Of a DNA stretch of 64,000 nucleotides, positions 26,358 through 34,640 are shown in pieces (positions within the stretch are counted from its first letter, which is position 1; each line of letters starts with the position of its first letter). A program made the position numbers and the translations under genes. Location of the stretch: NCBI RefSeq assembly GCF_005924265.1, contig NZ_VCLB01000002.1, positions 186,001 through 250,000 on the forward strand, in the 5' to 3' direction. Source of the stretch: Martelella lutilitoris. GTDB taxonomy: Bacteria > Pseudomonadota > Alphaproteobacteria > Rhizobiales > Rhizobiaceae. The notes below the pieces were generated by a model that worked only from the letters and a program-made list of their open reading frames with translations, searched no databases and was not told the DNA's origin.

Positions 26358-27431
26358 CTAGCCAGCCATCGAGGCGGCAAAAAGGGTCAACCCCATCAGC
26401 ATCACCAGCAGCGCGCCGCCGATCTCGATGACGCGGCCGATGGCCGTTGCACGTCCCGAGCCGGGGCCGGCGAGCCGGACGGCGAGCCCCTTGGCGGATA
26501 CTGCGATGATGGCGAGCGCCGACACCGTGATCGCCGTGCCGATCGCCATGGCGAAGACCGAGGCAATGCCGCCGAGGATCAGGCCATTCAGCAGAGCGAA
26601 GGTCAGCACGATCAGCGCGCCCGAGCAGGGTCGCATGCCGATGGCAAGGATCGCGGCACTTGCGCCCTTCCAGTCAAAATCCTTGGCCCCAAGCATTGAC
26701 GGTTCCGGCATGTGGGCGTGGCCGCAGCCGCAATCGGGGCCGTGGACATGGTCATGGTGATCATGTGCTGCGTGATGGTGGTCGTCATGATGATGGTGGT
26801 CGGCGTGCCCGTGCCCGTGCCCATGATTGTGTCCGTGATGATCGCCGCCCGCTCCGGCAAGGGCCATTGCATGGCCGCCATGTCCGGAGAACAGCGGGCG
26901 CGACTTGGCGAAGACAAGCCATGCGCCGAATCCGGCGATCAGAAGAAAGCTCGCCCGTTCCATGAGCAACGTCGCATCACCCATGGAAACGGCAGTCCCG
27001 CGCAGGACGAGATAGGCCGCGCCCACCAGCAACACGGCCGTCAGTCCCTGTGCCAGCGACGACAAAAGCGAGATCAGGATGCCGCGTTTCAGCTCCGTCT
27101 CGTTGGCAATCATGTAGGACGAGATCACCGCCTTGCCGTGACCCGGGCCGGCCGCGTGAAAGACGCCATAGGCGAAGGAGAGGCCGACGAGTCCCAGCAC
27201 CTTGACCGGGTCGTCCTGCATGGCCTTCAGCGCGCCGGTGAGCGCCCGGTAGAATTGCTGCTGGTAGTGGTTGATGGCGATCAGAAGCCCCTGGAACGGG
27301 CCGAAGGAGGAGGAAAAGGACGGCTCCGACGCGCCGATGCCGAGCGGAGACTGGGCGGCGGCGAATTTCGCGCCGGCGACAAAGGCGAGGACCATCAGGA
27401 CAACGGCGAGAAGAGGGCGGGCTAGTCGCAT
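26358..27431 (-). CDS. NicO/RcnA-family nickel/cobalt transporter with His-rich loop
   Basis: A 357-residue inner-membrane protein with an N-terminal signal/anchor and about six to seven helices. GPGHGKAVISSYMIANE near residue 95 is the family motif; a cytosolic or periplasmic loop at about 195-240 contains more than 20 His, with Asp and a Cys-Gly-Cys, suited to metal binding. The C-terminal IGMRPCSGALIVLTFA motif is also conserved. The family exports or imports Ni2+/Co2+; direction is uncertain. It overlaps the DUF1007 gene upstream by 10 bases, a widespread pair in proteobacteria. Confidence 0.88.
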   Translation of the reverse strand: MRLARPLLAVVLMVLAFVAGAKFAAAQSPLGIGASEPSFSSSFGPFQGLLIAINHYQQQFYRALTGALKAMQDDPVKVLGLVGLSFAYGVFHAAGPGHGKAVISSYMIANETELKRGILISLLSSLAQGLTAVLLVGAAYLVLRGTAVSMGDATLLMERASFLLIAGFGAWLVFAKSRPLFSGHGGHAMALAGAGGDHHGHNHGHGHGHADHHHHDDHHHAAHDHHDHVHGPDCGCGHAHMPEPSMLGAKDFDWKGASAAILAIGMRPCSGALIVLTFALLNGLILGGIASVFAMAIGTAITVSALAIIAVSAKGLAVRLAGPGSGRATAIGRVIEIGGALLVMLMGLTLFAASMAG

Positions 27432-28063
27432 GTGATATCCAGCTTGGTGGCGAAAAGTTTGCTCATATCGGTCGGGTCATTGAAAAAGGCGGCGGTTAGG
27501 CTGTCGGCGTTTTCCGACAGGATCTGGTCTGCATCAGGCCGCAGGACATTCGTCTGGCACTGCTCAAAGGCAGCGCCCTCGGTCACCAGGTCGGTGTCGT
27601 TGCGAAAATCGATCGCCGTATACATCGTCGGATCGTAGACGCCGAAGGTCAGGTGGCCGGACAGCGGCAGCGGCTTCTTCGGCTTTGCCGCGAAAAACAG
27701 GAGCAACTGCCCGTCCACCATGTCGGCATGGATCACATCCGGCATGGCAAGCGCCACGTCCTCGCCATTGTCGCTGATCTGCGTGTAGTAATTATAGTCG
27801 GCGAGCGACTGGCGCACGGTCTCGCCGATCTCGGTCAGCTCGTCGCCGGTCAGTTGATTGTCCATGTTGGTGTCGTAGTCGAGAATGACGGAGGATGAAA
27901 AGAACTCGTCGAACCGCCAGACATTCTGCAATGCCGCCACATTGCCATTCGCGTCGGCGACCACCTCGAGGCGCGCGTCGACGAAGACATGCGGATGCGC
28001 GAATGCCTGTCCGGAAGCTCCGGCGGCGCAGAGCAGGCCAAAAAGCGCGGCTTTGATTTTCAA
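27422..28063 (-). CDS. DUF1007 family periplasmic protein, Ni/Co transport partner
   Basis: A 213-residue secreted protein: signal peptide about 1-22 (ends AFA), then HPHVFVDARLEVV, the conserved DUF1007 start with two His next to the mature N-terminus. DTNMDNQLTGDEL near residue 65 looks like an EF-hand-type loop. The gene overlaps the following NicO transporter gene, and DUF1007-NicO pairs recur in many proteobacteria. A role in presenting or sensing metal in the periplasm is likely but is inferred from context. Confidence 0.83.
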   Translation of the reverse strand: MKIKAALFGLLCAAGASGQAFAHPHVFVDARLEVVADANGNVAALQNVWRFDEFFSSSVILDYDTNMDNQLTGDELTEIGETVRQSLADYNYYTQISDNGEDVALAMPDVIHADMVDGQLLLFFAAKPKKPLPLSGHLTFGVYDPTMYTAIDFRNDTDLVTEGAAFEQCQTNVLRPDADQILSENADSLTAAFFNDPTDMSKLFATKLDITCD

Positions 28064-28139
28064 GTCATCATCCCCCGATGGCGGCGATCTGGCCGGATTG
28101 TGATCTCATGGACCAGAATTGAGTCAGAAACGTGCCGAC

Positions 28140-29051
28140 TCATTGTTTTTCGCAGTCGTTTTCCCGGAACCACTTCGACAGGAAATCGACAAAGGAGCGG
28201 ACCTTGACGGGCAGGTACCGCCGGTGCGGAAATACCGCATAAATGCCGGAGTGCTGCGGCAGGTATTCGTCGAACAGCGATACAAGTTCGCCGGAATCGA
28301 TCGCCCGGCGGGCGACGAAATCGGGCAGAAGCGCGATGCCAAGGCCGGACAACGCGCCGCGCATGGTCACCATCGGCGAATTGACCTCGATCGGTCCGTG
28401 GATCGGCACGCTAAAGGTTGTGCCGTCTTCCGGGTTCACGAAACGCATCGTGTTGAAGGATTTCGGATTGGTGTCGACGATCACCGGGTGATGGGCAAGG
28501 TCCGCGGGCTTTTTGAGCGGCCTTTCGAGATTTGCCAGATAGGCGGGCGAGGCGCAGACCCGGTTGATCGAATCGGCGAGCTTGCGGGCGATCATCGTCG
28601 AATCCTCAAGCCGGGTAATCCTGACGGCGACGTCATAGCCCTCCTCGACGAGATCGACGAAACGGTCCTCGGCGACGATCTCGAGCGTCAGTTCGGCATG
28701 CGCCTTGGCAAAATCGATCAGCGACTGGCCCGCCGGCGCGTCGACAAAGGTGCGCGGAACCGAAATCCGCAGCCTGCCGCGCAGGTCGGTATTGTTGGCG
28801 CGCACGGCATCGGAGAGGTTGTCGACCTCCTGGATGATCTCGGCGGCGCGGCGGAAATAGATATGGCCCGCCTCCGTCAGCGAAAACTGCCGCGTGGTGC
28901 GGTTGAGCAGCAAGGCGCCGAGGTCATCCTCAAGCTCGCGCACATATTTGGAAAGCAGCGCCTTCGAGCGTCCGGTCTTGCGGGCGGCGGCGGAAAACCC
29001 TTCGGCTTCGACCACATCGATAAAGGCGCGCATCCGCGTCAGGGTGTCCAT
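28140..29051 (-). CDS. LysR-family transcriptional regulator
   Basis: A 303-residue LTTR: N-terminal HTH (MRAFIDVVEAEGFSAAARKT, then SKALLSKYVRELED) and a C-terminal effector domain beginning RGRLRISVPRTF. It belongs to the AaeR/DsdC-like group common next to metabolic genes. It is divergent from the ornithine decarboxylase locus, and a good palindromic LTTR box (29082-29099) lies between, so it may control the decarboxylase and itself. The alternative target is the DUF1007-NicO operon lying 77 bases downstream on the same strand. Confidence 0.9.
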   Translation of the reverse strand: MDTLTRMRAFIDVVEAEGFSAAARKTGRSKALLSKYVRELEDDLGALLLNRTTRQFSLTEAGHIYFRRAAEIIQEVDNLSDAVRANNTDLRGRLRISVPRTFVDAPAGQSLIDFAKAHAELTLEIVAEDRFVDLVEEGYDVAVRITRLEDSTMIARKLADSINRVCASPAYLANLERPLKKPADLAHHPVIVDTNPKSFNTMRFVNPEDGTTFSVPIHGPIEVNSPMVTMRGALSGLGIALLPDFVARRAIDSGELVSLFDEYLPQHSGIYAVFPHRRYLPVKVRSFVDFLSKWFRENDCEKQ

Positions 29052-29081
29052 GGCCGCTCCTGTTGGCTGGCAGGGAAATTT

Positions 29082-29099
29082 GTTTGAGCTTTGTCAAAC
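29082..29099. promoter_or_regulatory. LysR-type binding site candidate
   Basis: GTTTGAGCTTTGTCAAAC is a perfect interrupted palindrome (GTTTGA/TCAAAC, six-base spacer) with the T-N11-A geometry of LysR regulator sites. It sits 31 bases upstream of the lysR ATG and just before the long leader of the decarboxylase gene. Confidence 0.55.
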
Positions 29100-29129
29100 A
29101 GATAGCACGAATGCGATCTTGTATTAGAG

Positions 29130-29576
29130 GATTTTGGGGTTCACCCACTTGATTTTCAAGAGCGATTTTAATATCTCTCCGCTTGCCCAAAGTCGCGCGT
29201 GCCTGTGGGTGTCCGCCGATCTCTCGAATGGTGAGGAACTCGGTAAGGTACCTGGAATTAACCCCTCCAGTCGCTTCTCCGGCCAACCGGTCAAGCGAGG
29301 ACATCTTGAAGCAACGACGGTGCGGGCCTTTCTGGTGTCTCCCGACTTTCCAACAGTCGGGGTACTAAAGAGGCACATACCATCATTGCCGGAAGTGCGG
29401 TTGGGATATCCCTCCAATCCAAGGCAGACAAAGCCGGATGAGCTGTAACAGGCTTGTTCAATCTTAAGCGGTCGCCGCAAACGGTCCCCGGGGTCTCCAC
29501 CGGCCGGGTTCGTGCGCGGATCGATACGCCCTTTGTCGACCCTAGCTTCAGGGTCATTGCTTCGAAAGAAGGGGGT
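29130..29576 (+). ncRNA. speF-type structured 5' leader of the ornithine decarboxylase gene
   Basis: About 450 bases without a credible gene precede the decarboxylase. Known from alphaproteobacteria: a long conserved cis-regulatory RNA, the speF motif, sits directly upstream of such genes. Elements seen here: CACCCAC (29142-29148) pairing with GTGGGTG (29205-29211); the hairpin CCCGACT/AGTCGGG near 29341-29360; TTGG/CCAA around GGGATATCCC near 29403-29425; and GACCCT/AGGGTC (29538-29555) just ahead of the GGGGG ribosome site. Identity to the Rfam family is inferred from position, length and structure. Confidence 0.6.
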
Positions 29577-29580
29577 TACC

Positions 29581-30714
29581 ATGACCACCGAACGTATCGC
29601 CGAATTCTTCAAGACCCGCCGTCCCGAAGGCCCCTGCCTGGTCGTCGATCGCGAAGTGGTGCGCGACAACTATACCGCCTTCCGCCGCGCGCTGCCCGAC
29701 AGCGCCATCTATTATGCGGTGAAGGCCAATCCCGCGCCGCAAATCCTTGAGCTTCTCGCTAGCCTCGGATCCAATTTCGATTGCGCCTCCGTGGCCGAAA
29801 TCGAAATGGTCCTGGAGGCCGGCGCCGGCGCCGACCGTATCTCCTTTGGCAACACCATCAAGAAAGAGCGCGATATCGCCCGCGCCCATGCGCTTGGCGT
29901 CAACCTCTTTGCCGTCGATTGCCATGAGGAAGTCGAGAAGATCGCCCGTGCCGCCCCCGGCGCCCGTGTGTTCTGCCGCGTCCTGACTGATGGCGAAGGC
30001 GCCGAATGGCCGCTGTCGCGCAAGTTCGGCTGCGTTCCGCCGATGGCTGTCGACGTGCTGGTCTATGCCCATCAGCTGGGTCTGGAAAGCTACGGCGTTT
30101 CCTTCCATGTCGGCTCGCAGATGACCAAGCTCGAAGCCTGGGATGCCGCGCTTGCAGATGCAAAGCGCGTGTTCGCCCAGCTTGCCAAGCAGGGCATCTA
30201 CCTGCAGATGGTCAATATGGGCGGCGGTTTCCCGACCAAATATCTGCGCGACGTGCCGACGGCGGAAGCCTACGGCCAGGCGATCTTCGCAGCCCTTTCG
30301 CGTCACTTCGGCAACCAGTTGCCGAAGACGATCATCGAGCCGGGCCGCGGCATGGTCGGCAATGCCGGCGTGATCAAGTCGGAAGTTGTTCTGATCTCGA
30401 AGAAGTCCGACGATGACAAGCATCGCTGGGTGTTCCTCGACATCGGCAAGTTCGGCGGTCTCGCCGAAACCATGGACGAAGCCATCCGCTACCCGATCCG
30501 CACGGACCGCGACGGCGACGAGATGGAACCCTGCGTCCTGGCCGGTCCGACCTGCGACAGCGCCGACGTGATGTACGAGAAGAACATGTATCCGTTGCCG
30601 ATCACGCTCACGATCGGCGACGAGGTTCTGATCGAGGGCACCGGCGCCTATACGACGACCTATGCCTCCGTCGCCTTCAACGGCTTCGAACCGCTCAAGT
30701 CCTACGTCATCTGA
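29581..30714 (+). CDS. Ornithine/lysine decarboxylase, alanine-racemase fold (PLP type IV)
   Basis: A 377-residue PLP enzyme that decarboxylates ornithine (and often lysine) to putrescine (cadaverine). The PLP lysine is K48 in YYAVKANP; FHVGSQ binds phosphate; EPGRGMVGNAG is the glycine-rich phosphate loop; GPTCDSADV with Cys325 is the dimer-spanning catalytic motif of eukaryotic-type ODC. ATG 29581 follows GGGGG; a start at 29512 lies inside the leader. The GNAT gene follows 125 bases later, a pairing seen in rhizobia. Regulation probably includes the structured leader and perhaps the divergent LysR. Confidence 0.92.
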   Translation: MTTERIAEFFKTRRPEGPCLVVDREVVRDNYTAFRRALPDSAIYYAVKANPAPQILELLASLGSNFDCASVAEIEMVLEAGAGADRISFGNTIKKERDIARAHALGVNLFAVDCHEEVEKIARAAPGARVFCRVLTDGEGAEWPLSRKFGCVPPMAVDVLVYAHQLGLESYGVSFHVGSQMTKLEAWDAALADAKRVFAQLAKQGIYLQMVNMGGGFPTKYLRDVPTAEAYGQAIFAALSRHFGNQLPKTIIEPGRGMVGNAGVIKSEVVLISKKSDDDKHRWVFLDIGKFGGLAETMDEAIRYPIRTDRDGDEMEPCVLAGPTCDSADVMYEKNMYPLPITLTIGDEVLIEGTGAYTTTYASVAFNGFEPLKSYVI

Positions 30715-30742
30715 AGACCTCTTCGGATGACGGGTGTGAAGT

Positions 30743-30774
30743 GAGACTGCGGCCCTCCCTGCGGCCGCAGTCTC
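30743..30774 (+). other. Strong hairpin between decarboxylase and GNAT genes
   Basis: GAGACTGCGGC (30743-30753) pairs exactly with GCCGCAGTCTC (30764-30774) over a 10-base loop. There is no T-tract after it, so it may stabilise or separate the two transcript parts rather than end transcription fully. Confidence 0.5.
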
Positions 30775-30839
30775 GGTAGCACGCCGGCGCGGCTGACGCT
30801 GCCGGTCTTTTGAGGCTGATTTTTCGGGGGATTGGTCTG

Positions 30840-31439
30840 ATGGCCCCTTTCTTTCAGGACAATGTGATTTTCGCGGACGCTCCGGCCTTCACCATCGGCG
30901 AGGAAGCCGCGTTCGATGCCGTCGCGCGGGAAAACCTTCTCGATCGCGCCATGGGCCCGATGCGCAAGAAGAAATCGTCGGAAAAGCTCCGCCGCAACCG
31001 GCTGCCGGCCGAAGGCCTGGCGCTCGTCGCACGCGATGACAACGGCGTGCTGATCGGCACGGTCCGGCTCTGGCATGTCGATGCCGGCGTGGATGCCGCC
31101 GGTCGCGCCGTGCCCGCGCTTCTGCTCGGCCCGCTCGCCGTCGATCCTTCTGCCAACGGCAAGGGCGTCGGCTCGGCCTTGATGCGCGCGGCGATCGCTG
31201 CGGCCGAAGCCCGCGGTCACGGCGCGATCCTGCTGGTTGGCGACCCTGAATATTATCAGCGCTTCGGCTTTGTCGCCGAGAAGGCGGAGCATCTCGTCAT
31301 GCCGGGACCGTTCGAGCGCCGCCGCTTCCTCGGTCTGGAACTGAGGGAGGGGTCTCTTTCCGGCGCGGCCGGCCTTCTCGTTGCCGCCGGCGTCAAGGCG
31401 CCATCGGCCCGCGCCAAGCCGCTGCGGCGCGCTGCCTGA
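30840..31439 (+). CDS. GNAT-family N-acetyltransferase
   Basis: A 199-residue acetyltransferase. The acetyl-CoA pyrophosphate loop appears as VDPSANGKGVGSALMRAAI near residues 100-118 (pattern Q/R-x-x-G-x-G/A), and DPEYYQRFGF is the conserved C-terminal motif of the YhbS-like subgroup. It follows the decarboxylase, suggesting polyamine or amino-acid acetylation, but this subgroup has no fixed substrate. ATG 30840 is chosen over a TTG at 30810. A bidirectional terminator follows. Confidence 0.85.
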   Translation: MAPFFQDNVIFADAPAFTIGEEAAFDAVARENLLDRAMGPMRKKKSSEKLRRNRLPAEGLALVARDDNGVLIGTVRLWHVDAGVDAAGRAVPALLLGPLAVDPSANGKGVGSALMRAAIAAAEARGHGAILLVGDPEYYQRFGFVAEKAEHLVMPGPFERRRFLGLELREGSLSGAAGLLVAAGVKAPSARAKPLRRAA

Positions 31440-31461
31440 TCCGTCTTCATCCCGGATATGA

Positions 31462-31497
31462 AAAGACCCTCGCGGCCACGCTGCGAGGGTCTTTTTT
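31462..31497. terminator. Bidirectional intrinsic terminator
   Basis: AAAGACCCTCGC pairs with GCGAGGGTCTTT around a nine-base loop, with T7 on the plus strand and a short A/T run on the other side. It separates the rightward GNAT gene from the leftward gcrA. Confidence 0.85.
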
Positions 31498-31517
31498 TCG
31501 GCACCAGAAGCTCCGGA

Positions 31518-32078
31518 TCAGCCAGCGCGGCGGCGATCGCTGGCGGGCTGGTAGGCGAGCTTTGCGTGGTATTTGCAATAGGGCGAATTTTCCGGCGATT
31601 CACAGCCGCAGAAGTAGAAATCCTCCTGGGTCGGGTCGCCGACCGGCCATTTGCAGGTCCGCTCCGTCAGGTCGGTCAGCGGAATCTTGCGCATGATCGG
31701 CACGACGTTGTTATCGGGTGCGGTCTTCTGTTCGGGCGCGGCCTCCGTCTCGGCGACGATCTCCTGTTTCAGCGCGGTGGCGCCGGCGGTACGCGGCGCG
31801 CTTGGCGCCGATGCCGGCGTATCCGACGGCTTGCGGCCGGCGGCGCGCGAAGCGAAGTTCGGCGCGCGCGGCGGCGCGGTGTTGCGGGCGGTCGCACGGG
31901 TAGCGGCGGACGGGGTCGCGCCGCCGCTCTTGGCGCGGCCCGGCAGCGCCAGACGGTGCACCTTGCCAATGACGGCGTTACGGCTCACGCCGCCGAGCTG
32001 ATTGGCGATCTGACTCGCGCTCAGCCCTTCGGACCAGAGTTGTTTGAGTTTTTCAACACGCTCGTCTGTCCAGCTCAT
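31518..32078 (-). CDS. gcrA: GcrA cell-cycle regulator
   Basis: A 186-residue GcrA, an alphaproteobacterial sigma70-dependent regulator acting at CcrM-methylated GANTC sites. The N-terminal HTH reads WTDERVEKLKQLWSEGLSA and SQIANQLGGVSRNAVIGKVH; the middle is a low-complexity Ala/Pro/Thr linker (about 55-120); the C-terminus carries Cys-rich FYFCGCESPENSPYCKYHAK. This architecture is standard. A single GANTC (GAATC, 32106-32110) lies in its own leader. Confidence 0.95.
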   Translation of the reverse strand: MSWTDERVEKLKQLWSEGLSASQIANQLGGVSRNAVIGKVHRLALPGRAKSGGATPSAATRATARNTAPPRAPNFASRAAGRKPSDTPASAPSAPRTAGATALKQEIVAETEAAPEQKTAPDNNVVPIMRKIPLTDLTERTCKWPVGDPTQEDFYFCGCESPENSPYCKYHAKLAYQPASDRRRAG

Positions 32079-32461
32079 GTGTTATCTCCGGCTTATTTGC
32101 GGGCGGAATCGATCACCGTGCTCCGGAATGCCTCCGAAACAGGAAAGTGTCGCCAATCCGGGTAATCAGATCCGCCGCCTGCAGTTCTCTGTTGGGGTTT
32201 AAGTTAGGCCCATGGCACTATCGTGGCAAGGCGACAGCGAATCGCCGGAATCCTTTTTCGTGGTTTTCCCCAACTTGGTGTTTTTCGCATTCATCATGTG
32301 CCATGCGTGCGATCGCGTTGCGCCGCACCGCCTTTGTTGACATTGGGGTTGGAGATGACAATATATGCCGAGCCGCCGCCTGAGGCGGCATTTTTAATTT
32401 CTGCAACCGCCCCAGACTGAAACTGGCTGGCAATATTGTCCTTGCCGGGAGCTTGACCACC
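32079..32461. other. Divergent control region of gcrA and argD
   Basis: No gene. Near the gcrA end it has one GANTC site (32106-32110). On the argD side it carries the promoter and hairpin described separately. Readings of 60-110 codons on both strands here have no support. Confidence 0.5.
32337..32395 (+). promoter_or_regulatory. argD promoter followed by terminator-like leader hairpin
   Basis: TTGACA (32337-32342) and AATATA (32360-32365) are 17 bp apart. Just downstream GCCGCC (32375-32380) pairs with GGCGGC (32384-32389) over a three-base loop and is followed by ATTTTTAATTT. The hairpin lies at the expected start of the transcript, about 70 bases before the argD ATG, with no plus-strand gene upstream to terminate; it could be an attenuator, a 5' stabiliser or the end of a tiny RNA. 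Confidence 0.5.
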
Positions 32462-33652
32462 ATGTCCGCATCATCGCCGCTTTTCAACACCTTCGCCAGA
32501 ATACCGCTCCGGTTCGAGCGCGGCGAGGGCGTCTGGCTTGTGACGGACAAGGGCGAGCGATATCTCGATTTCGCCGCCGGCGTCGCGGTTAACTCCCTCG
32601 GCCACGCCCACCCGCATCTGGTCGAGGCCCTGAAGGATCAGGCGGAAAAACTCTGGCATGTCTCGAACCTCTACGAGGTCGCGGGCCAGGAGACGCTTGC
32701 CGAACGCCTGACGGCGGCGACCTTTGCCGACAAGGTGTTCTTCAACAATTCCGGCGCGGAAGCGCTCGAGACCGCGATCAAGACCGCGCGGCGCTATCAT
32801 TTCGCCAAGGGTCATCCGGAAAGGATCGATATCATCACCTTCGAGGGCGCGTTCCACGGACGGACCCTCGCCACGATCGCGGCCGGCGGCCAGGCGAAAT
32901 ACATGGAGGGCTTCGGCCCCAAGGCGCCGGGCTTCGTCCAGATCCCTGCCGGCGATATCGACCTGCTGAAGGAGACGATCGGCGAGACGACGGCCGCGCT
33001 GATGATCGAGCCGATCCAGGGCGAGGGCGGCGTGCGCAGCGTCGACAAGGCCTTCCTGAAGGCTTTGCGCGAGATCTGCGATGAGCAAGGCCTGCTGCTG
33101 ATCTTCGACGAGGTGCAGACCGGGGTCGGGCGGACGGGAACGCTGTTTGCCTACCAGCAAACCGGCGTTGCGCCCGATATCATGGCGATCGCCAAGGGGA
33201 TTGGCGGCGGCTTTCCGGTTGGCGCCTGCCTTGCCAGCGACGAGGCGGCCTCCGGCATGGCGCCGGGCGTGCATGGCACGACATTCGGCGGCAACCCGCT
33301 GGCCATGGCCGTCGGCAACGCCGTTCTCGACGTGGTGCTGGAAGAGGGTTTTCTTGCTCATGTCCGCGAGATGGGCCTTCTGTTCCGCCAGGGGCTTGCC
33401 GAGCTGAAGGACCGCTATCCCGACGTGATCGAGGAAATCCGCGGCGCAGGCCTGATGGTCGGCGTCAAGGCCAAGGTGCCGGCCGGCGAGCTTGCGGCGG
33501 CGATGCGCGACGAGAAATTGTTGTCGGTGCCCGCCGGCGACAATGTCGTGCGCCTGTTGCCGCCGCTCACTGTCAGTGACGAGGACGTCCGGGAAGGGCT
33601 TGCGCGGCTTTCGCGCGCCGCAGCGACGCTCTCGTCCGCCCGCTCCGCCTGA
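32462..33652 (+). CDS. argD: Acetylornithine aminotransferase
   Basis: A 396-residue class III PLP aminotransferase converting N-acetylglutamate semialdehyde to N-acetylornithine in arginine synthesis (often also succinyldiaminopimelate in lysine synthesis). The PLP lysine is K245 in [21 protein letters not shown] and [11 protein letters not shown] are the conserved cofactor and substrate segments. ATG 32462; a TTG nine bases upstream is less likely. argF follows after 21 bases, the classic rhizobial argD-argF pair. Confidence 0.95.
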   Translation: MSASSPLFNTFARIPLRFERGEGVWLVTDKGERYLDFAAGVAVNSLGHAHPHLVEALKDQAEKLWHVSNLYEVAGQETLAERLTAATFADKVFFNNSGAEALETAIKTARRYHFAKGHPERIDIITFEGAFHGRTLATIAAGGQAKYMEGFGPKAPGFVQIPAGDIDLLKETIGETTAALMIEPIQGEGGVRSVDKAFLKALREICDEQGLLLIFDEVQTGVGRTGTLFAYQQTGVAPDIMAIAKGIGGGFPVGACLASDEAASGMAPGVHGTTFGGNPLAMAVGNAVLDVVLEEGFLAHVREMGLLFRQGLAELKDRYPDVIEEIRGAGLMVGVKAKVPAGELAAAMRDEKLLSVPAGDNVVRLLPPLTVSDEDVREGLARLSRAAATLSSARSA

Positions 33653-33673
33653 AGCACTAGAAAGAGTAGTTCC

Positions 33674-34594
33674 ATGCCCTCTCCGAGACATTTTCTCGAT
33701 CTCTCCGCCGTTTCGGCAACCGCATTGCGGGACATTCTGGATGACGCGGCGACCCGGAAGGCTGCCCAGAAGGCGGGCTCCGCCGACAAACCGCTTGCCG
33801 GCAAGGTGCTGGCGATGATCTTCGAGAAGCCGTCGACGCGCACCCGCGTCTCCTTCGACATCGGCATGCGTCAGCTCGGCGGCGATACGCTGGTGCTTTC
33901 GGGCAAAGACATGCAGCTCGGCCGCGCCGAGACGATCGGCGACACGGCTCGCGTTCTGTCGCGCTATGTCGATGCGATCATGATCCGCACCACCGATCAT
34001 TCGCGACTTCTGGAGCTTGCCGAATATGCCACCGTGCCGGTGATCAACGGGTTGACCGATGCCACCCATCCCTGCCAGATCATGGCCGATCTGCAGACCT
34101 TTGAGGAACATCTGGGGCCGGTGGCCGGCAAGACGATCGCCTGGACCGGCGACGGCAACAATGTGCTGCACTCCTTCCTCGAGGGTGCGGCGCGGTTCAG
34201 GTACCGCGTCAACATCGCCGTGCCGCCGGGATCCGAACCCGACAGCCGCTTTGTCGACTGGGCCCGCAAGGAAGGCGCCGAAGTGACCTTCTTCGAGGAT
34301 GCCAAGTCAGCGGTTGAGGGCGTTGACTGCGTGGTGACCGATACCTGGGTCTCGATGAACCAGGAACACAAGGCGCGCGGACACAATGTGTTCCAGCCCT
34401 ATCAGGTCAATGCCGAACTGATGGCGCGGGCTGCCGACAATGCGATCTTCATGCACTGCCTGCCGGCCCATCGCGGCGAGGAAGTGACAGACGAGGTGAT
34501 GGACGGACCGCAATCGGTCGTGTTCGATGAGGCCGAGAACCGGCTTCACGCCCAGAAATCCGTAATGGCCTGGTGTCTCGGCGCCATCGACTGA
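33674..34594 (+). CDS. argF: Ornithine carbamoyltransferase
   Basis: A 306-residue anabolic OTCase making citrulline from ornithine and carbamoyl phosphate. The carbamoyl-phosphate motif STRTR is at residues 54-58, HPCQ (in [12 protein letters not shown]) near 136, the ornithine-binding DTWVSM near 222 and HCLP at 261-264 with its catalytic Cys. Length is normal. It lies between argD and hslO on the same strand. Confidence 0.96.
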   Translation: MPSPRHFLDLSAVSATALRDILDDAATRKAAQKAGSADKPLAGKVLAMIFEKPSTRTRVSFDIGMRQLGGDTLVLSGKDMQLGRAETIGDTARVLSRYVDAIMIRTTDHSRLLELAEYATVPVINGLTDATHPCQIMADLQTFEEHLGPVAGKTIAWTGDGNNVLHSFLEGAARFRYRVNIAVPPGSEPDSRFVDWARKEGAEVTFFEDAKSAVEGVDCVVTDTWVSMNQEHKARGHNVFQPYQVNAELMARAADNAIFMHCLPAHRGEEVTDEVMDGPQSVVFDEAENRLHAQKSVMAWCLGAID

Positions 34595-34640
34595 CGACGA
34601 GACCGGCCTTGCCCTCGAAAGGGGCGAAGGAGACGAAATT

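Noticed and set aside
26690-26850. CAT/GTG-rich low-complexity DNA resembling a microsatellite
   Set aside because: It is the codon run for the His-rich loop of the NicO transporter, not an independent repeat.
29124-29669. Minus- and plus-strand frames of about 100-180 codons in the decarboxylase leader
   Set aside because: No domain or ribosome site, and they fall in a region better explained as a structured RNA leader.
32471-34171. 566-codon minus-strand open frame
   Set aside because: Shadow of argD and argF on the other strand.
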